Positions 1 through 11,245 of a DNA stretch of 64,000 bases are shown here, piece after piece. The notes below the pieces were generated by a model that was not told where the DNA came from, made no database searches, and saw only the letters and a list, made by a program, of their open reading frames with translations. Each line of letters starts with the position of its first letter. Position 1 is the stretch's first letter. The position numbers and the translations under genes are program-made. The stretch spans positions 1 through 64,000 of the forward strand of contig PS015015.1 of NCBI GenBank assembly GCA_048213135.1, in the 5' to 3' direction. Source of the stretch: Reclinomonas americana ATCC 50394. Lineage: Eukaryota; Jakobida; Jakobea; Jakobida.

Positions 1-320
1 AAGCCCGACATGGAAGAATGCCCAGCTTTTGACAAGGCAGAGGAGGAGGAAGACGATGACGATGGTGGTGGAGGTTGTGCGGCATAACCATACGATCGGT
101 GCTGTTGTTGTTGTGGAGGTTGTTGTTGGTGCTGCTGATGCGGTGGTGGTGGTTGTTGTTGTGTTGCGGGAGGCAGCTGATGATGCGGGTGATGATGATG
201 ATGATAGTATGGTGTGAACATGTAACCACTGTCCATCATGGCGGGCGCGGTGGCTACGGAGAGGCGCGCGGCGGTGGTGGTGGTGGCGGTGGGTGCGACC
301 GGGGCGACACCCGGTTCCAT
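1..320 (-). CDS. N-terminal part of a Q/H/P-rich disordered protein (runs off the left edge)
   Basis: On the minus strand an ATG at 320 opens a frame that stays open to the window edge, giving about 106 residues. The product starts MEPGVAPVAP, runs through a Thr/Ala stretch, then a His cluster, then interleaved Gln, Pro and His runs, a Ser run, and ALSKAGHSSMSG at the edge. Such composition is typical of disordered N-terminal regions of regulatory proteins; no domain is visible and I do not recognise the gene. The plus strand also has a short frame ending in TAA at 85-87 with an acidic tail, but the minus reading is longer, has an ATG and a compositionally coherent product. The rest of the gene lies outside the window. 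Confidence 0.55.
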   Translation of the reverse strand, partial: MEPGVAPVAPTATTTTAARLSVATAPAMMDSGYMFTPYYHHHHHPHHQLPPATQQQPPPPHQQHQQQPPQQQQHRSYGYAAQPPPPSSSSSSSSALSKAGHSSMSG

Positions 321-846
321 GCGCGCGAGAGTGCAGATAAGAGAAATCGATTTTCTTGGTTGGTTGCAATGGAGGATGGAGTGCAAATACCGGAATGATG
401 ACAACAACAACAAGCTGTCTTGATGACCAAGTTTACAACAACAACAACAACTTTACTAATCCAAACAGCAGCAGCTGCATGATGATCACCATCTTGAGTG
501 AGCACCAGAAACTCAGACATCACGTGAACACTGAGAGAAAAGACCATATCCAAAACATCAACACAAACACCAGTCTTGAGGCAGAAGCAGGTTCCTCGTG
601 TGCGTGTTCTGGCGATATCGATATCGATATCGATGGTCGCTGCGAGCCTGCCCGCGATCGAGCCCACAATCATCACCTTCGACTATCCCCCATGGCCATC
701 GCCCATCACCTATCACCCATCATTCTGCACTGGGTGGTCTCTCGCAAGATGCACTCTCTGTCAGATATCGCGATTTCCCGCCTTTTGAGACCGTTTGTAA
801 CGCACCGTTCCGCTGTATTAAGTCTTCCACAACTCAGATGCCATTA
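321..846. other. Intergenic spacer upstream of the Q/H/P-rich gene
   Basis: No convincing exon on either strand. It has CAACAA-type runs near 400-450, a 20-bp perfect palindrome at 613-632 and an ATCGCGAT palindrome at 767-774. It should contain the promoter of the gene starting at 320 and the 3' untranslated region of the gene ending at 847. Confidence 0.5.
613..632. promoter_or_regulatory. 20-bp palindrome of GATATC units
   Basis: The sequence cgatatcgatatcgatatcg equals its own reverse complement. It lies about 290 bp upstream of the start at 320, in a stretch without a gene. Function is inferred from position only. Confidence 0.35.
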
Positions 847-2784
847 TTACGACAACAGCTGTGGAGCTCGGTCCAGCAGCTCCTCGATTTCGGCCTCGGA
901 GAAGGCCGAGCGCACGGCGGTCACTGTGTTGGCCCACGAGTCCGCATCGATTGGCTTGATGACGCGACGAATGTTGTGCAGGTACTGCTCGCGCTGCGGA
1001 GCATTCAGCGGCTCCAGTACGAACGTCAGCAGCTCGGTGGCCCACAATTCTCGATCCAGGTAGTAGATCTTTTCGAACGTCGGGCACGGCGCCGAGTCGC
1101 TGGGCGGCGTGAACAGCTTGCGCGCGGTCGGCATGAGGTTCGTCTCCTCCCACACAAAGTGGTCGAGCAAGTACGTCCGCACACCGGCGAATGACTCGCG
1201 CAGGCGCGTCGTCGACTCCTCACGCTCCGATGAGCCATCATGCACGGCCGCCATGGTGGCTGCCATGCGATTGAGTTCTGAGTCCGGCGCCTCCATCTCG
1301 TGGTGGTCGGTCGAGGCCTTGTCCGTCAGGTGCGGCGTGTCAGCATTCAGCAACGGGTACACGACGTCGTCCTCAAAGTGCCCGTGCAGGTGCAACAAGG
1401 TGATGAACTTGCGCCACACCTCCTGCGCCTCCTGCAGCACCGCGTTGTCGCTCAGCATCTCTGGCCGGTTGAGCATGTCGGTAAGGCGCTGCAGCCACGT
1501 GCGCATGGCCACGTGTTGCAAGAAGTTGGAGCTGAACGGCGGCTGGTACGGCACGTTGTTCTTGATCATGCGTCGCAGCTGCGCCTCGGTGATGCCGGCG
1601 GCCTCGTACAGTGGCTGCATGTGCTCGCGGGCCATGGCGGCGTACCGATGCACGTGTGTGAGCGTCGGCGGTACTGTGAGTGCGCGAACCCACGCGAGAA
1701 TGTGCAGGCGAGCGAGGGTCGGGATGAGCATGGCGTCGCAGAGAGTGAACGGGGCGCCAAAGGCAAACGGTCCCGCCGAGGTCGCCAGTCGGCCGTCCAG
1801 AGTGCGGAGGGCGGCTTGCAGCTTGGGAACCCACTCGGCCTAATTTGAGAGGAAGCAAAGGAGAGGAAGTGAGAAAAGAATGAAAACGAGAGAGAGAGAC
1901 ACATAATGGAGGCGAAGGCCGATCTCTCCCCGCCACGGCAGACAACTGAAGAATTCTCTCATCGATATTCTAACTTGGTGCGAGCCAAACATTCTCGACC
2001 TCTTCTACCACACCCTCTGCTCTCTTCTGTCTCGTGCTCTTCGCACCTGCATGCCGCTCGCCATCATTGTCCGACTGAACGCGGTGGTGAATTCGTTACC
2101 GACGAACTCGCAAAACTCCTCCAGCTCACCAGCCGGAATATCGGCCGGTCGCAGCGTCGGCTCCGGGTAAGTCCGTTCCAGCCACGCCAGCACGTCGGCA
2201 CTCTCGGTCAGCGTGCTGCCATCTCGCGTAATGACAAACGGCACAGTCTTGCCGGGATTCGCCGCCTGATACCACGCGGACTGTGACTCGTCGAGCGTGG
2301 CAACGTCGCGCCGGTCCACCTGCACGCCCTTGAAACGCGCCACCACCAGCACGCGGTACGAAAACATGCACGCCTTGGTGGTAAACATGATAAACGCAGT
2401 GCCCTCCACCGGCTCCGGAAGCGGGTGCAACACGACATTCCCCGCTGCCACTTGCTGAACCTGCTGCTGCGCAGCACCCTGCGCCTGAGAGGCCGTCGAC
2501 TGAGCATGTCCAGCAGCACTATGGGCCTGAGCCGAGGCCGACTGCACATGCTCTGCAGCTGCGTTGGCCGGCGCCGAAGCTGCATCCTGCACTTGCAATT
2601 GCTTTGCTGCGTCATTCGCATGCGACTGAGCGCGCTCAACTGCCGAATTCGCCTGAGCAGAGGCCGACTGCTGTGCACTGACTGCTGCGACGTTGGCTTG
2701 TTCGTGCGCCTCTTGCGCCACTTTCTCTGCAGCACCGCGTGCGTCGGTGACGACTGCGAGTGTGCGCGCATTCGTCATCAGCAT
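847..2784 (-). CDS. Glutathione S-transferase / hemerythrin-like (HHE) fusion protein
   Basis: Two exons: 2784-2047 and 1839-847, joined in phase 0 by an intron with GT...AG ends, giving about 575 residues. Residues 1 to about 100 are Ala/Gln/Ser-rich with repeating AQSxA-type units, probably helical. A thioredoxin-fold GST N-domain follows, with KACMFSYRV at the active-site position and the glutathione-binding signature NPGKTVPFV...LTESADVLAWLE. Exon 2 opens in the all-helical GST C-domain (GAPFTLCDAMLIPTLARLHI). The C-terminal half is an HHE cation-binding domain: HGHFEDDVVYPLL, DHHEME and DHFVWEETNLMP carry the His/Glu residues expected to hold a di-iron or similar centre. GSTs conjugate or reduce with glutathione; HHE domains bind oxygen, iron or nitric oxide. 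A role in redox or iron/NO handling is inference. A stop lies in frame just upstream of the chosen ATG. Confidence 0.85.
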
Positions 2785-3340
2785 GTGCGAGAATCAACAA
2801 CGTGCTTGGCGTGTGCGCGTTTCGTCCTCACCAGATGCGGCTTCCTTGGAGTGCAGACAGCCCATGGCTCCTCTTCAACGCGCACGATTACACACGGAAC
2901 AAGCGCTGCGATGGAGGACGCAGCGATGCGGTTTCATTAACTTCGTAAATTCGCACATGCGCTTTTTTTTTTCTTGCACGTGCACATCGGCGGGTCGTCC
3001 GGCTCTTCCTTCTCCACAAAACATCCACTCGACAGCGAACACCAGCAGCGCCCTCATGTCGTTTTCCAATTGCAATTCGCCGCAAATGAGATTCTTTTGT
3101 CCTCCGGCTGTCGAATTTTTTCACGCGAGAGAGAGAGAAAAAACCTCCACCAACACGAACCCGGCGCCTTTCCACCATAGATTAAAAGGTGCGCCCATCA
3201 TCCACCAGAGACGGAGAGAGTGTGGAGAAGAGAAGAGAGAGAGAGAGAGTGGTGGCGTTTGGATTGGTGGAAGTTGACGTTGTGATTGTGCGCGCGCGCG
3301 CTGTCACAGGAAGCAGAGTAGATCACCGTAGAAAAGCAAG
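2785..3340. other. Divergent promoter region with GA tracts
   Basis: Spacer between two divergently transcribed genes. No exon is supported. It contains a T8 run at 2965 and GA-rich stretches near 3128-3140 and 3232-3249. Both promoters and 5' leaders must lie here. Confidence 0.5.
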
Positions 3341-5447
3341 ATGGGAAACTCGTCATCATCATCATCATCATCGTCGTCGGCGGCGCCCACGCTGTCGGCC
3401 TCCTCCTCGGCCTCGTCACACTCGTGGGCCTCACAGCAGCACCACCACAATCATCAGTCGTCGGCGCCTCCACAGCGCGCTCTCCGCCCGACGGCCGAGC
3501 ACGAGGCGTACCTGTTGCCAGCAGGCACTCGCTTTGTTGCGTAAAAAAACACGGGGCGCGAGGGGAGGGGGGAAAGATCAGTTGCTTCGAACAGAGGGTG
3601 ATGATGGTGTGGTCGGTTTCTCATATTTACCCGCCATCGCCCCTCAAATCCGCTCATTGTTGAGCTTTCTGCGGGGGTCTCATGGCACTGTTCCGGCACT
3701 CACGCACATGCATGCGTGCACGCAGATGAAGCTGGCGGTGACGGGCGGGCGAGGTTTGTGTATTTCTGCACTTTTTTGTGGCATGTGGCGAGAGATTGGG
3801 TGTTTTTTGGTCCCGCTCTCTCTCTCTCTCTCTGACTGGTGCACTGCCCTGCGTGTTGCAGCGGGAAATTCGGAGGAGCTACTGCGTGTGTTCCTGGACC
3901 CGCATGCTTCGTCGCGCTCCGAGAACAGGTGAGCTGCCTCTGCTGCTGATCTTTCATTCACGATTCGTTGCTCATCTGCTCTCTGCAGTGATCTGGACTT
4001 TGCGGTGAGCCTTCCTGAGAAGACGGCTGCATATGCTGCTGCTGCGCGCTGCTGTTGCTGTATGTATGCTCATCCCCGCCATGTATGCTATGTGCGCAGC
4101 TGCAAACAGTTCATGTGTCGGGCCACTCTTGCCGACTGCAACGTTACGCACGCCCCTGTTCTCCCGTTCTCATCCACCCACCCACTCACTCACGCACTCC
4201 CTTGTCCTTCCACAATGCAGTGTGGCAGGCGCATGCAGAGGTACCCCACTCTTTCCCCCACAAAAAACTCAAGCTTGCAGGCGCCCTGACTTGTCCGTCC
4301 CATTGCATTGCAGCACTCGTCGGGCTTCCTGCGAAGCTACTTCCGTGACGCCGTCGGCGTGATGCTCGTCTACTCGGCGTCGGATCGGGAATCTTTTGAG
4401 AGTTGCGCGCGCACTTGTGCCCCCCCCCCCCTGCGCCATCGCTGTGCTAATTCTCTTTGCGGGATGCAGTACTTGAGCTGGCTCTGGCCGCGGCGCGGCG
4501 ACAGGCGTCGCCCGATGCCATCTACATGGTGGTGGCTCACCACTGCTCGGCCGTGGACGACGAGGTGAGGGCATGCATGGTGTCGGTCATTTGGCGAGTA
4601 GCAGAGAATCAATTTTTGAAGACAACTTATTTCGTGTTGGTGTGCGTGTTTGTGCAGTGCGTGGCTGACGAGGAGGGACGGTCGTTTGCGGAACTCCGTT
4701 CGCTTCTGTTCACCTCGGTCAACTCGCGGACTCTTGTGGGAGTGGAGCACGCGTTTTTCTGGCTCACACGAATGGCGCTCGTCGCGGCGGGAGAGACGCT
4801 GACGGACGATCCCGACATGCGCATCGATCATCGCCAGCCGTCGGCTGCCGCATCGGTGGCCGCTGCCGCTGCCGCTGCAGCGTCGGCCGCAGCCGTGCCA
4901 CCAATGATGCCGGCGTTCGGCCAGACGGCGCGCTCGCCGATGGAATCGTCGACGCGAGGCTCCAGCTCCAGCCGCTCGGCAGCGTACGAACACGTGGTGC
5001 GACCGACACCAAACTGCGATTTCGGGGAGGACAGCGACGAGCTGCTGACGAATGCGCCGGCAGAGATGGTGTGTCCACTGACGCACCAATTGATGCGCGA
5101 TCCGGTGCGTTTCTCGTGCGAGCGATCGTGTCGATACGAGGTTCTGACTCTGCCGAGATTCTCTTGTCATTTTGACGATGCAGGTGGTGCTGGTGACGGG
5201 TCACGTGTTCGAGAGGAGTGCGATCGAGGCCTGGTTCAACAAGTGCTCTCGGTGCCGCAGACCTGTCACCGATCCGCTGACGGGCCAGGAGGTGGCGACC
5301 ACCCTCATCCCCGTGCACAGCATGCGGTCCCTCATCCAGTCGTTCCGAAATCGCTCACTCGACACAATGCTGCTGTCGTCGTCGGCTGCGTCCACTCCGC
5401 GCCCGTCAAGCTCCGCCAGCACAATGACGCTCGAGGCTGTAGAATAG
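3341..5447 (+). CDS. Rab-like pseudo-GTPase fused to a U-box (putative E3 ubiquitin ligase)
   Basis: Ten exons: 3341-3535, 3726-3753, 3862-3928, 3989-4004, 4100-4142, 4221-4240, 4314-4401, 4470-4564, 4658-5104, 5184-5447. The sum is divisible by three and gives 420 residues. The N-terminus MGNSSSSS is a good N-myristoylation signal. Residues about 66-200 follow the Rab fold in order: MKLAVTGGRAGNSEELLRVF, DLDFALQTVHVSGHSCRLQ, LWQAHAE, then YFRDAVGVMLVYSASDRESF. The nucleotide-binding signatures are gone: the P-loop Lys is Asn, DTAGQE reads QAHAE, NKxD reads HHCS, and TSAK reads TSVN. A disordered Ala/Ser linker follows. The C-terminus is a U-box (AEMVCPLTHQLMRDPV, then GHVFERSAIEAWF), the fold that binds E2 enzymes. 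The exon 1 donor (gttgcg) is the weakest junction. Confidence 0.8.
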
Positions 5448-5792
5448 CGAGCGACAACCATGGTCTGTCTCTGTATGTACTATGCTGTGAAAATCTGTGT
5501 GTTTTTCCCCCCTCTTCCGAGCCGTATGTGAAATATCTGTGAATGTGTGTGTGTGTCTGCTATGTTTGCTGAGTGGTGTTTTTAAGAGACTGAGAAAAAG
5601 TGTAGAGCACCTGTGTATCTGTACCTGTTTGTGGGGAGTGCAAGTAAAACGGTTGCCAGCACCCACTGTTACGACAACGCGCCACCTCTTTTACACTATT
5701 GCACTAAAGAAGAAAAAAAGGATGACCACGCCACCAGCTGTACCAATTACACGAAACACAACTCAACTCTCTCACTCTCCCTTACCCCTCTT
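5448..5792. other. Spacer between convergent genes
   Basis: T-rich, with TGTGTG runs near 5543-5556; holds the 3' ends of the U-box gene and TIM44. No gene seen. Confidence 0.5.
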
Positions 5793-6958
5793 CTAGACCA
5801 ACATGGTTGGCGATGTATGCATGAAAAATTCGACCACCTTCCACTCTGGCACCGCCAGGAACTCTGTGTCGTCGTCGATCACCTGCTGCAGTGCCATCAT
5901 GTATGTGTTGGTGCGGAGATCATTCTGCGCGGCGGCAGTCAGCTACGCGTCCTTGCACAGCAAGCATCACACACACGCATGCACCTCATGACCCTCCACA
6001 ATCTTGCCAGTGCTGTCGCGGAAGCAGTGCACTTGCTGCACCTGGAACGACACCACAATCACCGGCTTGTCCTCCACAAACTTGGCAGCCATCATCTACG
6101 CGCGGTGTGGTGAGCACACGCCCACAGGGAGAGAGAAGTGGCGACATGCACTCACCGTCAGATCGCCAACGTCCAGTATTCTGGGGTCGGGTCGCACGCC
6201 CTGCACCTCGAGTTGCTTGAGGTACGTGAGGATCGTTTGTCTGGCCTGCAAGTATCACGAGCTTCAGCACCACCACTATTGCACACACTCGCTCCCCTCC
6301 ACACACACACACGCNNNNNNNNNNNNNNNNNNNNNNNNNNNNNNNNNNNNNNNNNNNNNNNNNNNNNNNNNNNNNNNNNNNNNNNNNNNNNNNNNNNNNN
6401 NNNNNNNNNNNNNNNNNNNNNNNNNNNNNNNNNNNNNNNNNNNNNNNNNNNNNNNNNNNNNNNNNNNNNNNNNNNNNNNNNNNNNNNNNNNNNNNNNNNN
6501 NNNNNNNNNNNNNNNNNNNNNNNNNNNNNNNNNNNNNNNNNNNNNNNNNNNNNNNNNNNNNNNNNNNNNNNNNNNNNNNNNNNNNNNNNNNNNNNNNNNN
6601 NNNNNNNNNNNNNNNNNNNNNNNNNNNNNNNNNNNNNNNNNNNNNNNNNNNNNNNNNNNNNNNNNNNNNNNNNNNNNNNNNNNNNNNNNNNNNNNNNNNN
6701 NNNNNNNNNNNNNNNNNNNNNNNNNNNNNNNNNNNNNNNNNNNNNNNNNGCCTGCTGCGCACCCTTCTCCTTTTGCCACTCCTTCTTCAGGCGATCCATA
6801 ATGTCGCCAAACACACTGCCACCTGCGCCCTTTTGCTCCGCAAAGAGACGCACAGAGGAGCGACCGCCGAGCACTGACCACACAGCTGTTGTTGTTGCTG
6901 TCGTTGGTGGCGACGACTGCACGATCGTCGTGCATCGGCGCACCAGTGAAGACAACAT
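5793..6958 (-). CDS. TIMM44: Mitochondrial import inner membrane translocase subunit TIM44
   Basis: Visible exons are 6958-6750 (cut by the gap at 6315-6749), 6245-6156, 6095-5985 and 5924-5793, all joined in phase 0. The N-terminus MLSSLVRRCTTIVQ has the basic, acid-free character of a matrix presequence and leads into GDIMDRLKKEWQKEKG, as in TIM44 N-domains. The C-domain is clear: ARQTILTYLKQLEVQG, then AAKFVEDKPVIVVSFQVQQV, CFRDSTGKIVEG, and the end VIDDDTEFLAVPEWKVVEFF. TIM44 tethers mitochondrial Hsp70 to the TIM23 channel on the matrix side and drives presequence import. The central part is lost in the gap, so length cannot be judged. The DJ-1 gene lies upstream on the same strand. Confidence 0.92.
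6315..6749. other. Assembly gap (N) inside TIM44
   Basis: 435 N. The left edge is a CA tract within an intron; missing TIM44 exons are expected here. Confidence 0.95.
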
Positions 6959-7383
6959 GCTTGTCTGTCATGTGTGTATGTGCAGGCATCGCAGTGAGCA
7001 GGAGGGGGAGAGAGGGAGTGTGTGCTTGGTGCACATGCACATGGCGGAACTGCAGCTTCCGAGGAACACGCAGACACGCAGACACGCAGACACAGGCACT
7101 CATATGCAAGTGCATGTCGAAGCACACAGTCACGAACAAGCAGCAGTGAGGGTGGAGATGGCGAGAGTGTGCGTGTGTGTGTGTCTGAGCAAGCACGTGG
7201 CAGCCACACATCCTCGGATGAATCCAGCAAAGGAGGAGAAGAAGGAGAAGAGAGGGAGAAGAGAGGGAGAGCACACTCCTGGTGACGCAGACGCAACTGC
7301 CACGACGCACAAACGCGCAAGACGACGAGTGGATTACGACAGGACTTCGACGTCACACCTCACTTCACTTCGCCTCACTGCAC
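6959..7383. other. Spacer between DJ-1 and TIM44
   Basis: TIM44 promoter and DJ-1 3' region, both on the minus strand. Contains a short direct repeat of cagacacg units near 7070-7092 and GA-rich runs near 7230-7270. No exon is supported. Confidence 0.45.
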
Positions 7384-8242
7384 TCACTCGTTGACCAGCA
7401 TCGGTGCAGCCACTCGATCTCGCGTCTCCCGATCATACAACTGCTCGACCAGTGCCAAGGCATACTCGATTGCCGTTCCCGGCGCTCGGCTGGTGGTGAG
7501 CAGTCCATCGACCACCACTCGTGCATCCTTGCGCATGTGCCACATGAGCACAAAGTGAGACCAAAAGCTTGCACGCGAGGAGAAGCTTTCCCAGGCACGC
7601 AACTGGATTCTCCGGCGCCTTGCCGGGTCGGAAGTCGGCGGCAAACGACGGGTGACAAGTGGCCGCCCGCTCGCCAATGAGTCCGTGCGTCTGCAGTACA
7701 GTGTACGGGCTGGCGCACATGGCCGCGTACAGCTTCCCGCTCTCCATCTGCGCTCGCAGCAGCTCAATGAGCAGCGCGCAGTCGCGCATGTTGTCGGCGC
7801 CCTTGAGACCGCCCGGCAGCGCAATCAGATCGTACGATTCTCCGACACAGTCGCTCAGCAGCGCATCGGCCACCAGCACAACACCTTAACATAGTATACG
7901 TGTGAGGATGAGAGCGACAATGAACACTGGGAGTGTGCGCGACGGACCACGCGAGGCAGTAATCTGTGTGTGCGTCGGTGAGTGCGTGTGTGAGAGACAT
8001 GCAGGCTAGCAGTGGGGCAAGACACGCAACTGTGGGTGTGTCGTGCACCGAGGCCACAGTGACCGTGGCACCAGCGCGTCGCAGCACGTCGATGATCGCC
8101 ACAGTCTCCATCTCTGCATGCATGCAGAGAATGAAAACACACAAGCACACACGCGCACGAGTGTCTCTCTCTGTGGCATACCCTCGGATCCATTGGCAAT
8201 GGGCACAAGTACCCGCTTCGGTGCGGCAGCAGCACTCGCCAT
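7384..8242 (-). CDS. PARK7: DJ-1/PARK7 family protein
   Basis: Exons 8242-8182, 8113-8024, 7884-7604 and 7527-7384 join in consistent phases to about 191 residues, close to the usual 189. The start KRVLVPIANGSEEMETV keeps the conserved Glu that contacts the reactive Cys. YDLIALPGGLKGADNMRD and AAMCASPYTVLQ give the nucleophile elbow with its Cys. The C-terminus VVVDGLLTTSRAPGTAIEYA matches the family end. DJ-1 proteins are oxidative-stress-responsive chaperone or glyoxalase/deglycase-like proteins of cytosol and mitochondria. An in-frame ATG at 8269 would add MLKRAIVAT, which could be a weak mitochondrial extension; the shorter form was chosen on length. The next gene diverges from it at about 8311. 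Confidence 0.92.
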
Positions 8243-8310
8243 GGTGGCCACAATCGCGCGTTTGAGCATCGTTTTGCCCTGCTTGCGTCCTGGTCTGTGC
8301 GAGTTGTCTT

Positions 8311-11130
8311 ATGTGGCTGCTGGGCCGACTGGCGGCCTCCTCCTGTCGACTGCCTGCACCCCCACTGCAGCATCGATGCTTCTCCTTGTCACTGGCGATG
8401 CGGACGATGGCGACGCGCGCTCGTGTCGCAGTTGCGATCGTGCATTGTGAGAGAGACAGAGAGACAGAGAAGAGTGGCATGCTCAGTTGTTGGTGTTCGT
8501 GCAGCCGGTGAACGATGACTATGACGAGGAGGACGATCACGGTGATGGCGATGGCGATGACGACGAGGATGGAGAGTTCTTGGATGATGACGATCTGGAG
8601 GTTGACGATTTTGATGAGGAGGAGGGCAAGCTCGGCAAGGGAGTGGATGCAGGTGTGGCCGGTGGCAAGCCGAGTGCTGCTGCTGGTGTTGCTGGTGCTG
8701 CTGGTGTTGATGGGGACGGTGATGGTGCTGCTGGTGTGGAGGGTGGTGGCGATGATGGCGGAGCTGGTGGCGACGCTGCGGAGTCGGCTGCCGACGCGAC
8801 CAAGAGCGACGAAAGCATCTGGGAGTACTACAAGAAGCTGGTACGTGTTGCGCAGCTCGGTTGGAGTCGGCGAGACTGTTGCTTACCAGGCGCGTGCAGA
8901 CGAGAGATGTGCAACGTGAGGAGGGCGAGTTGGTGCAAATCCCGTGGCCGCCACCGCCGCTGGAGCCGAACGAGTTTGAGGAGATGAGAGACCTGCATCA
9001 GCGAATGCCGGATGTGTTTACCACAGAGCGCCTGGCCAGTTTCGCCACACGCCGTTGTCAAAACTGCCTCTGTTGTCTTTGCTCTCACGCACACCCACCA
9101 GGTATCTACATGACCAAGGAGGAGCGCGTGGTGGAGATCCTATCGTGGACCAACGATGAGGTCGCGTGCTGCACTCCCACACACGAGCCTCCTTGTCGCC
9201 TCGCCACTGACCAAATCTCCGCAGATGGACCAGTTGCAAGCCGACTACCATCAGGCACATGCACAGGAGGAAGAGGAGCAACGGTTCGAGCAAATCAAGG
9301 AGCGATACATGGAGGCCGCTGCCGCCGTGGAAAACACGTGGGAGGTATGGGCGTGCACAGAGCACAGCGCGAGTGTGTCCATCGATGATGGCTGACGGGG
9401 TGCACGACAGGTGGCGTCGAGTCACTACACGGAGGCGGAACGACTGTACACCATGGGTGTTCTCGACGACGACGGCTTCCTCAAGCCGCTACCGTCGCTG
9501 CCGGGTATGGTGTCACTATCGGGTTTTCCTTGCAGGGGTTTCTGTCTCATGGTCCCACTGCAAGCGCAGAGGGTCACAAGGCGCGCCTGCTCGATTACCC
9601 CTCGTATGGTGTGCCGCGCGAGGTACTGCGCTGGTACGTGAGACCGCACGACGAAGACATTGAGGAGCTGATGCCCGACTGGTGGGAGTCGATGGACGAC
9701 CTTGGTTACGTGGTGCCGATGATGGACGAGTTCGCATTTTTGTCTCGTCGTTCTCACCAGGCGGTGCAGACGAGGCCGCTCAAGAGGAGCACAATCGCGT
9801 GTTTCCACCCGAGCGGTTCGAACATGACGACTGGCAGTGGCCACGAGCGGCACTCATTGCTCGCTCCCGCTGGTTGCGTGCGAAAAAAGAGGGAGCGGTG
9901 CGTTTGTGCCAGTGAACAAGTCTGCTATGTTGGAAATGGTAGCTCACACGCTTCACGTCACAGTCGGCAGCCGAGCTCGAGAAGATCGCCTCCGACGACG
10001 CCATCCGACAGCTGGCCGAGGCCATGGACGATGATTCGACGCGCACGTCGAGTGTCGAGCTGTTCCGCGAGCCGCCGGTGGAGGAGCGACCGTGGCTCGA
10101 CTCGAATGTTCCCAAGTGGCGTGACGATCCCACCGCCTCCACTGCCTCGTCGGCGTCGTCGTGGCGCGGCGGCCCCACCACCACTACCGCCACTGGTGCA
10201 CAGTCGGCAACGGCGGCTCCGGAGGGCGGCAGCATCGAGAGCCTGACGCTCGGTCAGATTTTGCAAATGCCGCTGAAACACGAAACCGACGGTCTGCCTG
10301 TATTTTGTCGCGCGTACTGCTTCCGGTGCACCTCACTCATCGTGTGTGTGTGCAGAGGATCGCGAACATCGACTGCTGTGCGAATATCTGCAGCAGCATC
10401 TGGGACGCTCGCCCGCCGAAGCACACTCGCAGTACACCAGTGAGGAAGGATCACTGTTCTCTGGTTTGTGTGCACGAGCTGGGTTGCTGCTGCTGCTGCT
10501 GCTGTGGCTAACACACGGCACGCAGAGTACAACTTCATCTCGCCGCAGCAAGTGAAGGAGGACGGTGCTGCCGCCGACGACAACGACAAGACCGACTTGT
10601 CGTATGTGCTGCAACAGATTCAGCGGCGCAAAGAGGCTCGCGACGATCCCACGCGCAGCGCGCTGACTGCAGAGGAGGACGACTGGTTCGTGTCGCCGGC
10701 CACGGGCCGTCGCATCCCCAAAACCGCACTCGTGCGCCTCGGCGAAGAGGCTCTCGACGAGGCCATTGCCGAACTGGTACGCATTACCGCACACACACAA
10801 GTCGCCGTCCTTTTGGCTCACCACAGTGCGCACCCGCAGGATGAGGCACTGGAGGAGCTCAAGAGCGTTCCACCCGAGAGGCTGCAAGCCGCGACAGCGG
10901 ACGACGAAGGCGCTGACGAACAGGTCGAATCATCCAGCAAGTCGCCGCCCTCCACCGCATCCTCAGCAACGACAGAAACAACAACAACAGCAACATCAGC
11001 GCCACCTTCCCGCACTGCAGCAGACAGCGAGGCACTGGATCGCGACACAGATCGCCTGTGGAACGAGGCCATACGACGACTCACCGACACCGACAGTGAA
11101 TCATCAGCATCATCATCAAGGCGGCGATGA
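8311..11130 (+). CDS. Unknown protein with a mitochondrial-type presequence
   Basis: About a dozen exons. The first (ATG at 8311, donor at gttgcg after RARVA) encodes MWLLGRLAASSCRLPAP followed by an Arg/Ser-rich, acid-free stretch, which looks like a matrix presequence. The rest is hydrophilic: a long Asp/Glu/Gly segment, then IWEYYKKL, EGELVQIPWPPPPLEPNEF, a Glu-rich helix (QERFEQIKERYMEA-like), LLDYPSYGVPREVLRWYV, MPDWWESMDDL, RFEHDDWQWPRAALIARS, and a C-terminal half with EYNFISPQQVKE and WFVSPATGRRIPKTALVRL. It ends in a Ser/Arg tail at 11130. I do not recognise the family. The presequence and neighbours (DJ-1, TIM44, bL36m) suggest a mitochondrial, perhaps ribosome-associated, protein; that is inference. 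Junctions near 9505-9575 and 9705-9760 are uncertain. Confidence 0.6.
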
Positions 11131-11245
11131 CAATGAACGAAAGGATAAAGCTCTACATAACAATGACCGCACCCATACACAGGAGGAGAGACAGTATATC
11201 ACAACGCCAGCTGTGCACATGCACTGGTCTGTGGAAGACAAGCAA

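Noticed and set aside
1-87. Plus-strand frame ending in an acidic tail and GGGGCAA
   Set aside because: Short, and the minus-strand reading has an ATG, a longer open frame and coherent Q/H/P composition.
9505-9570. A 26-nt intron in the unknown mitochondrial-type gene
   Set aside because: An alternative 66-nt intron with standard ends gives the same downstream frame and a normal length.
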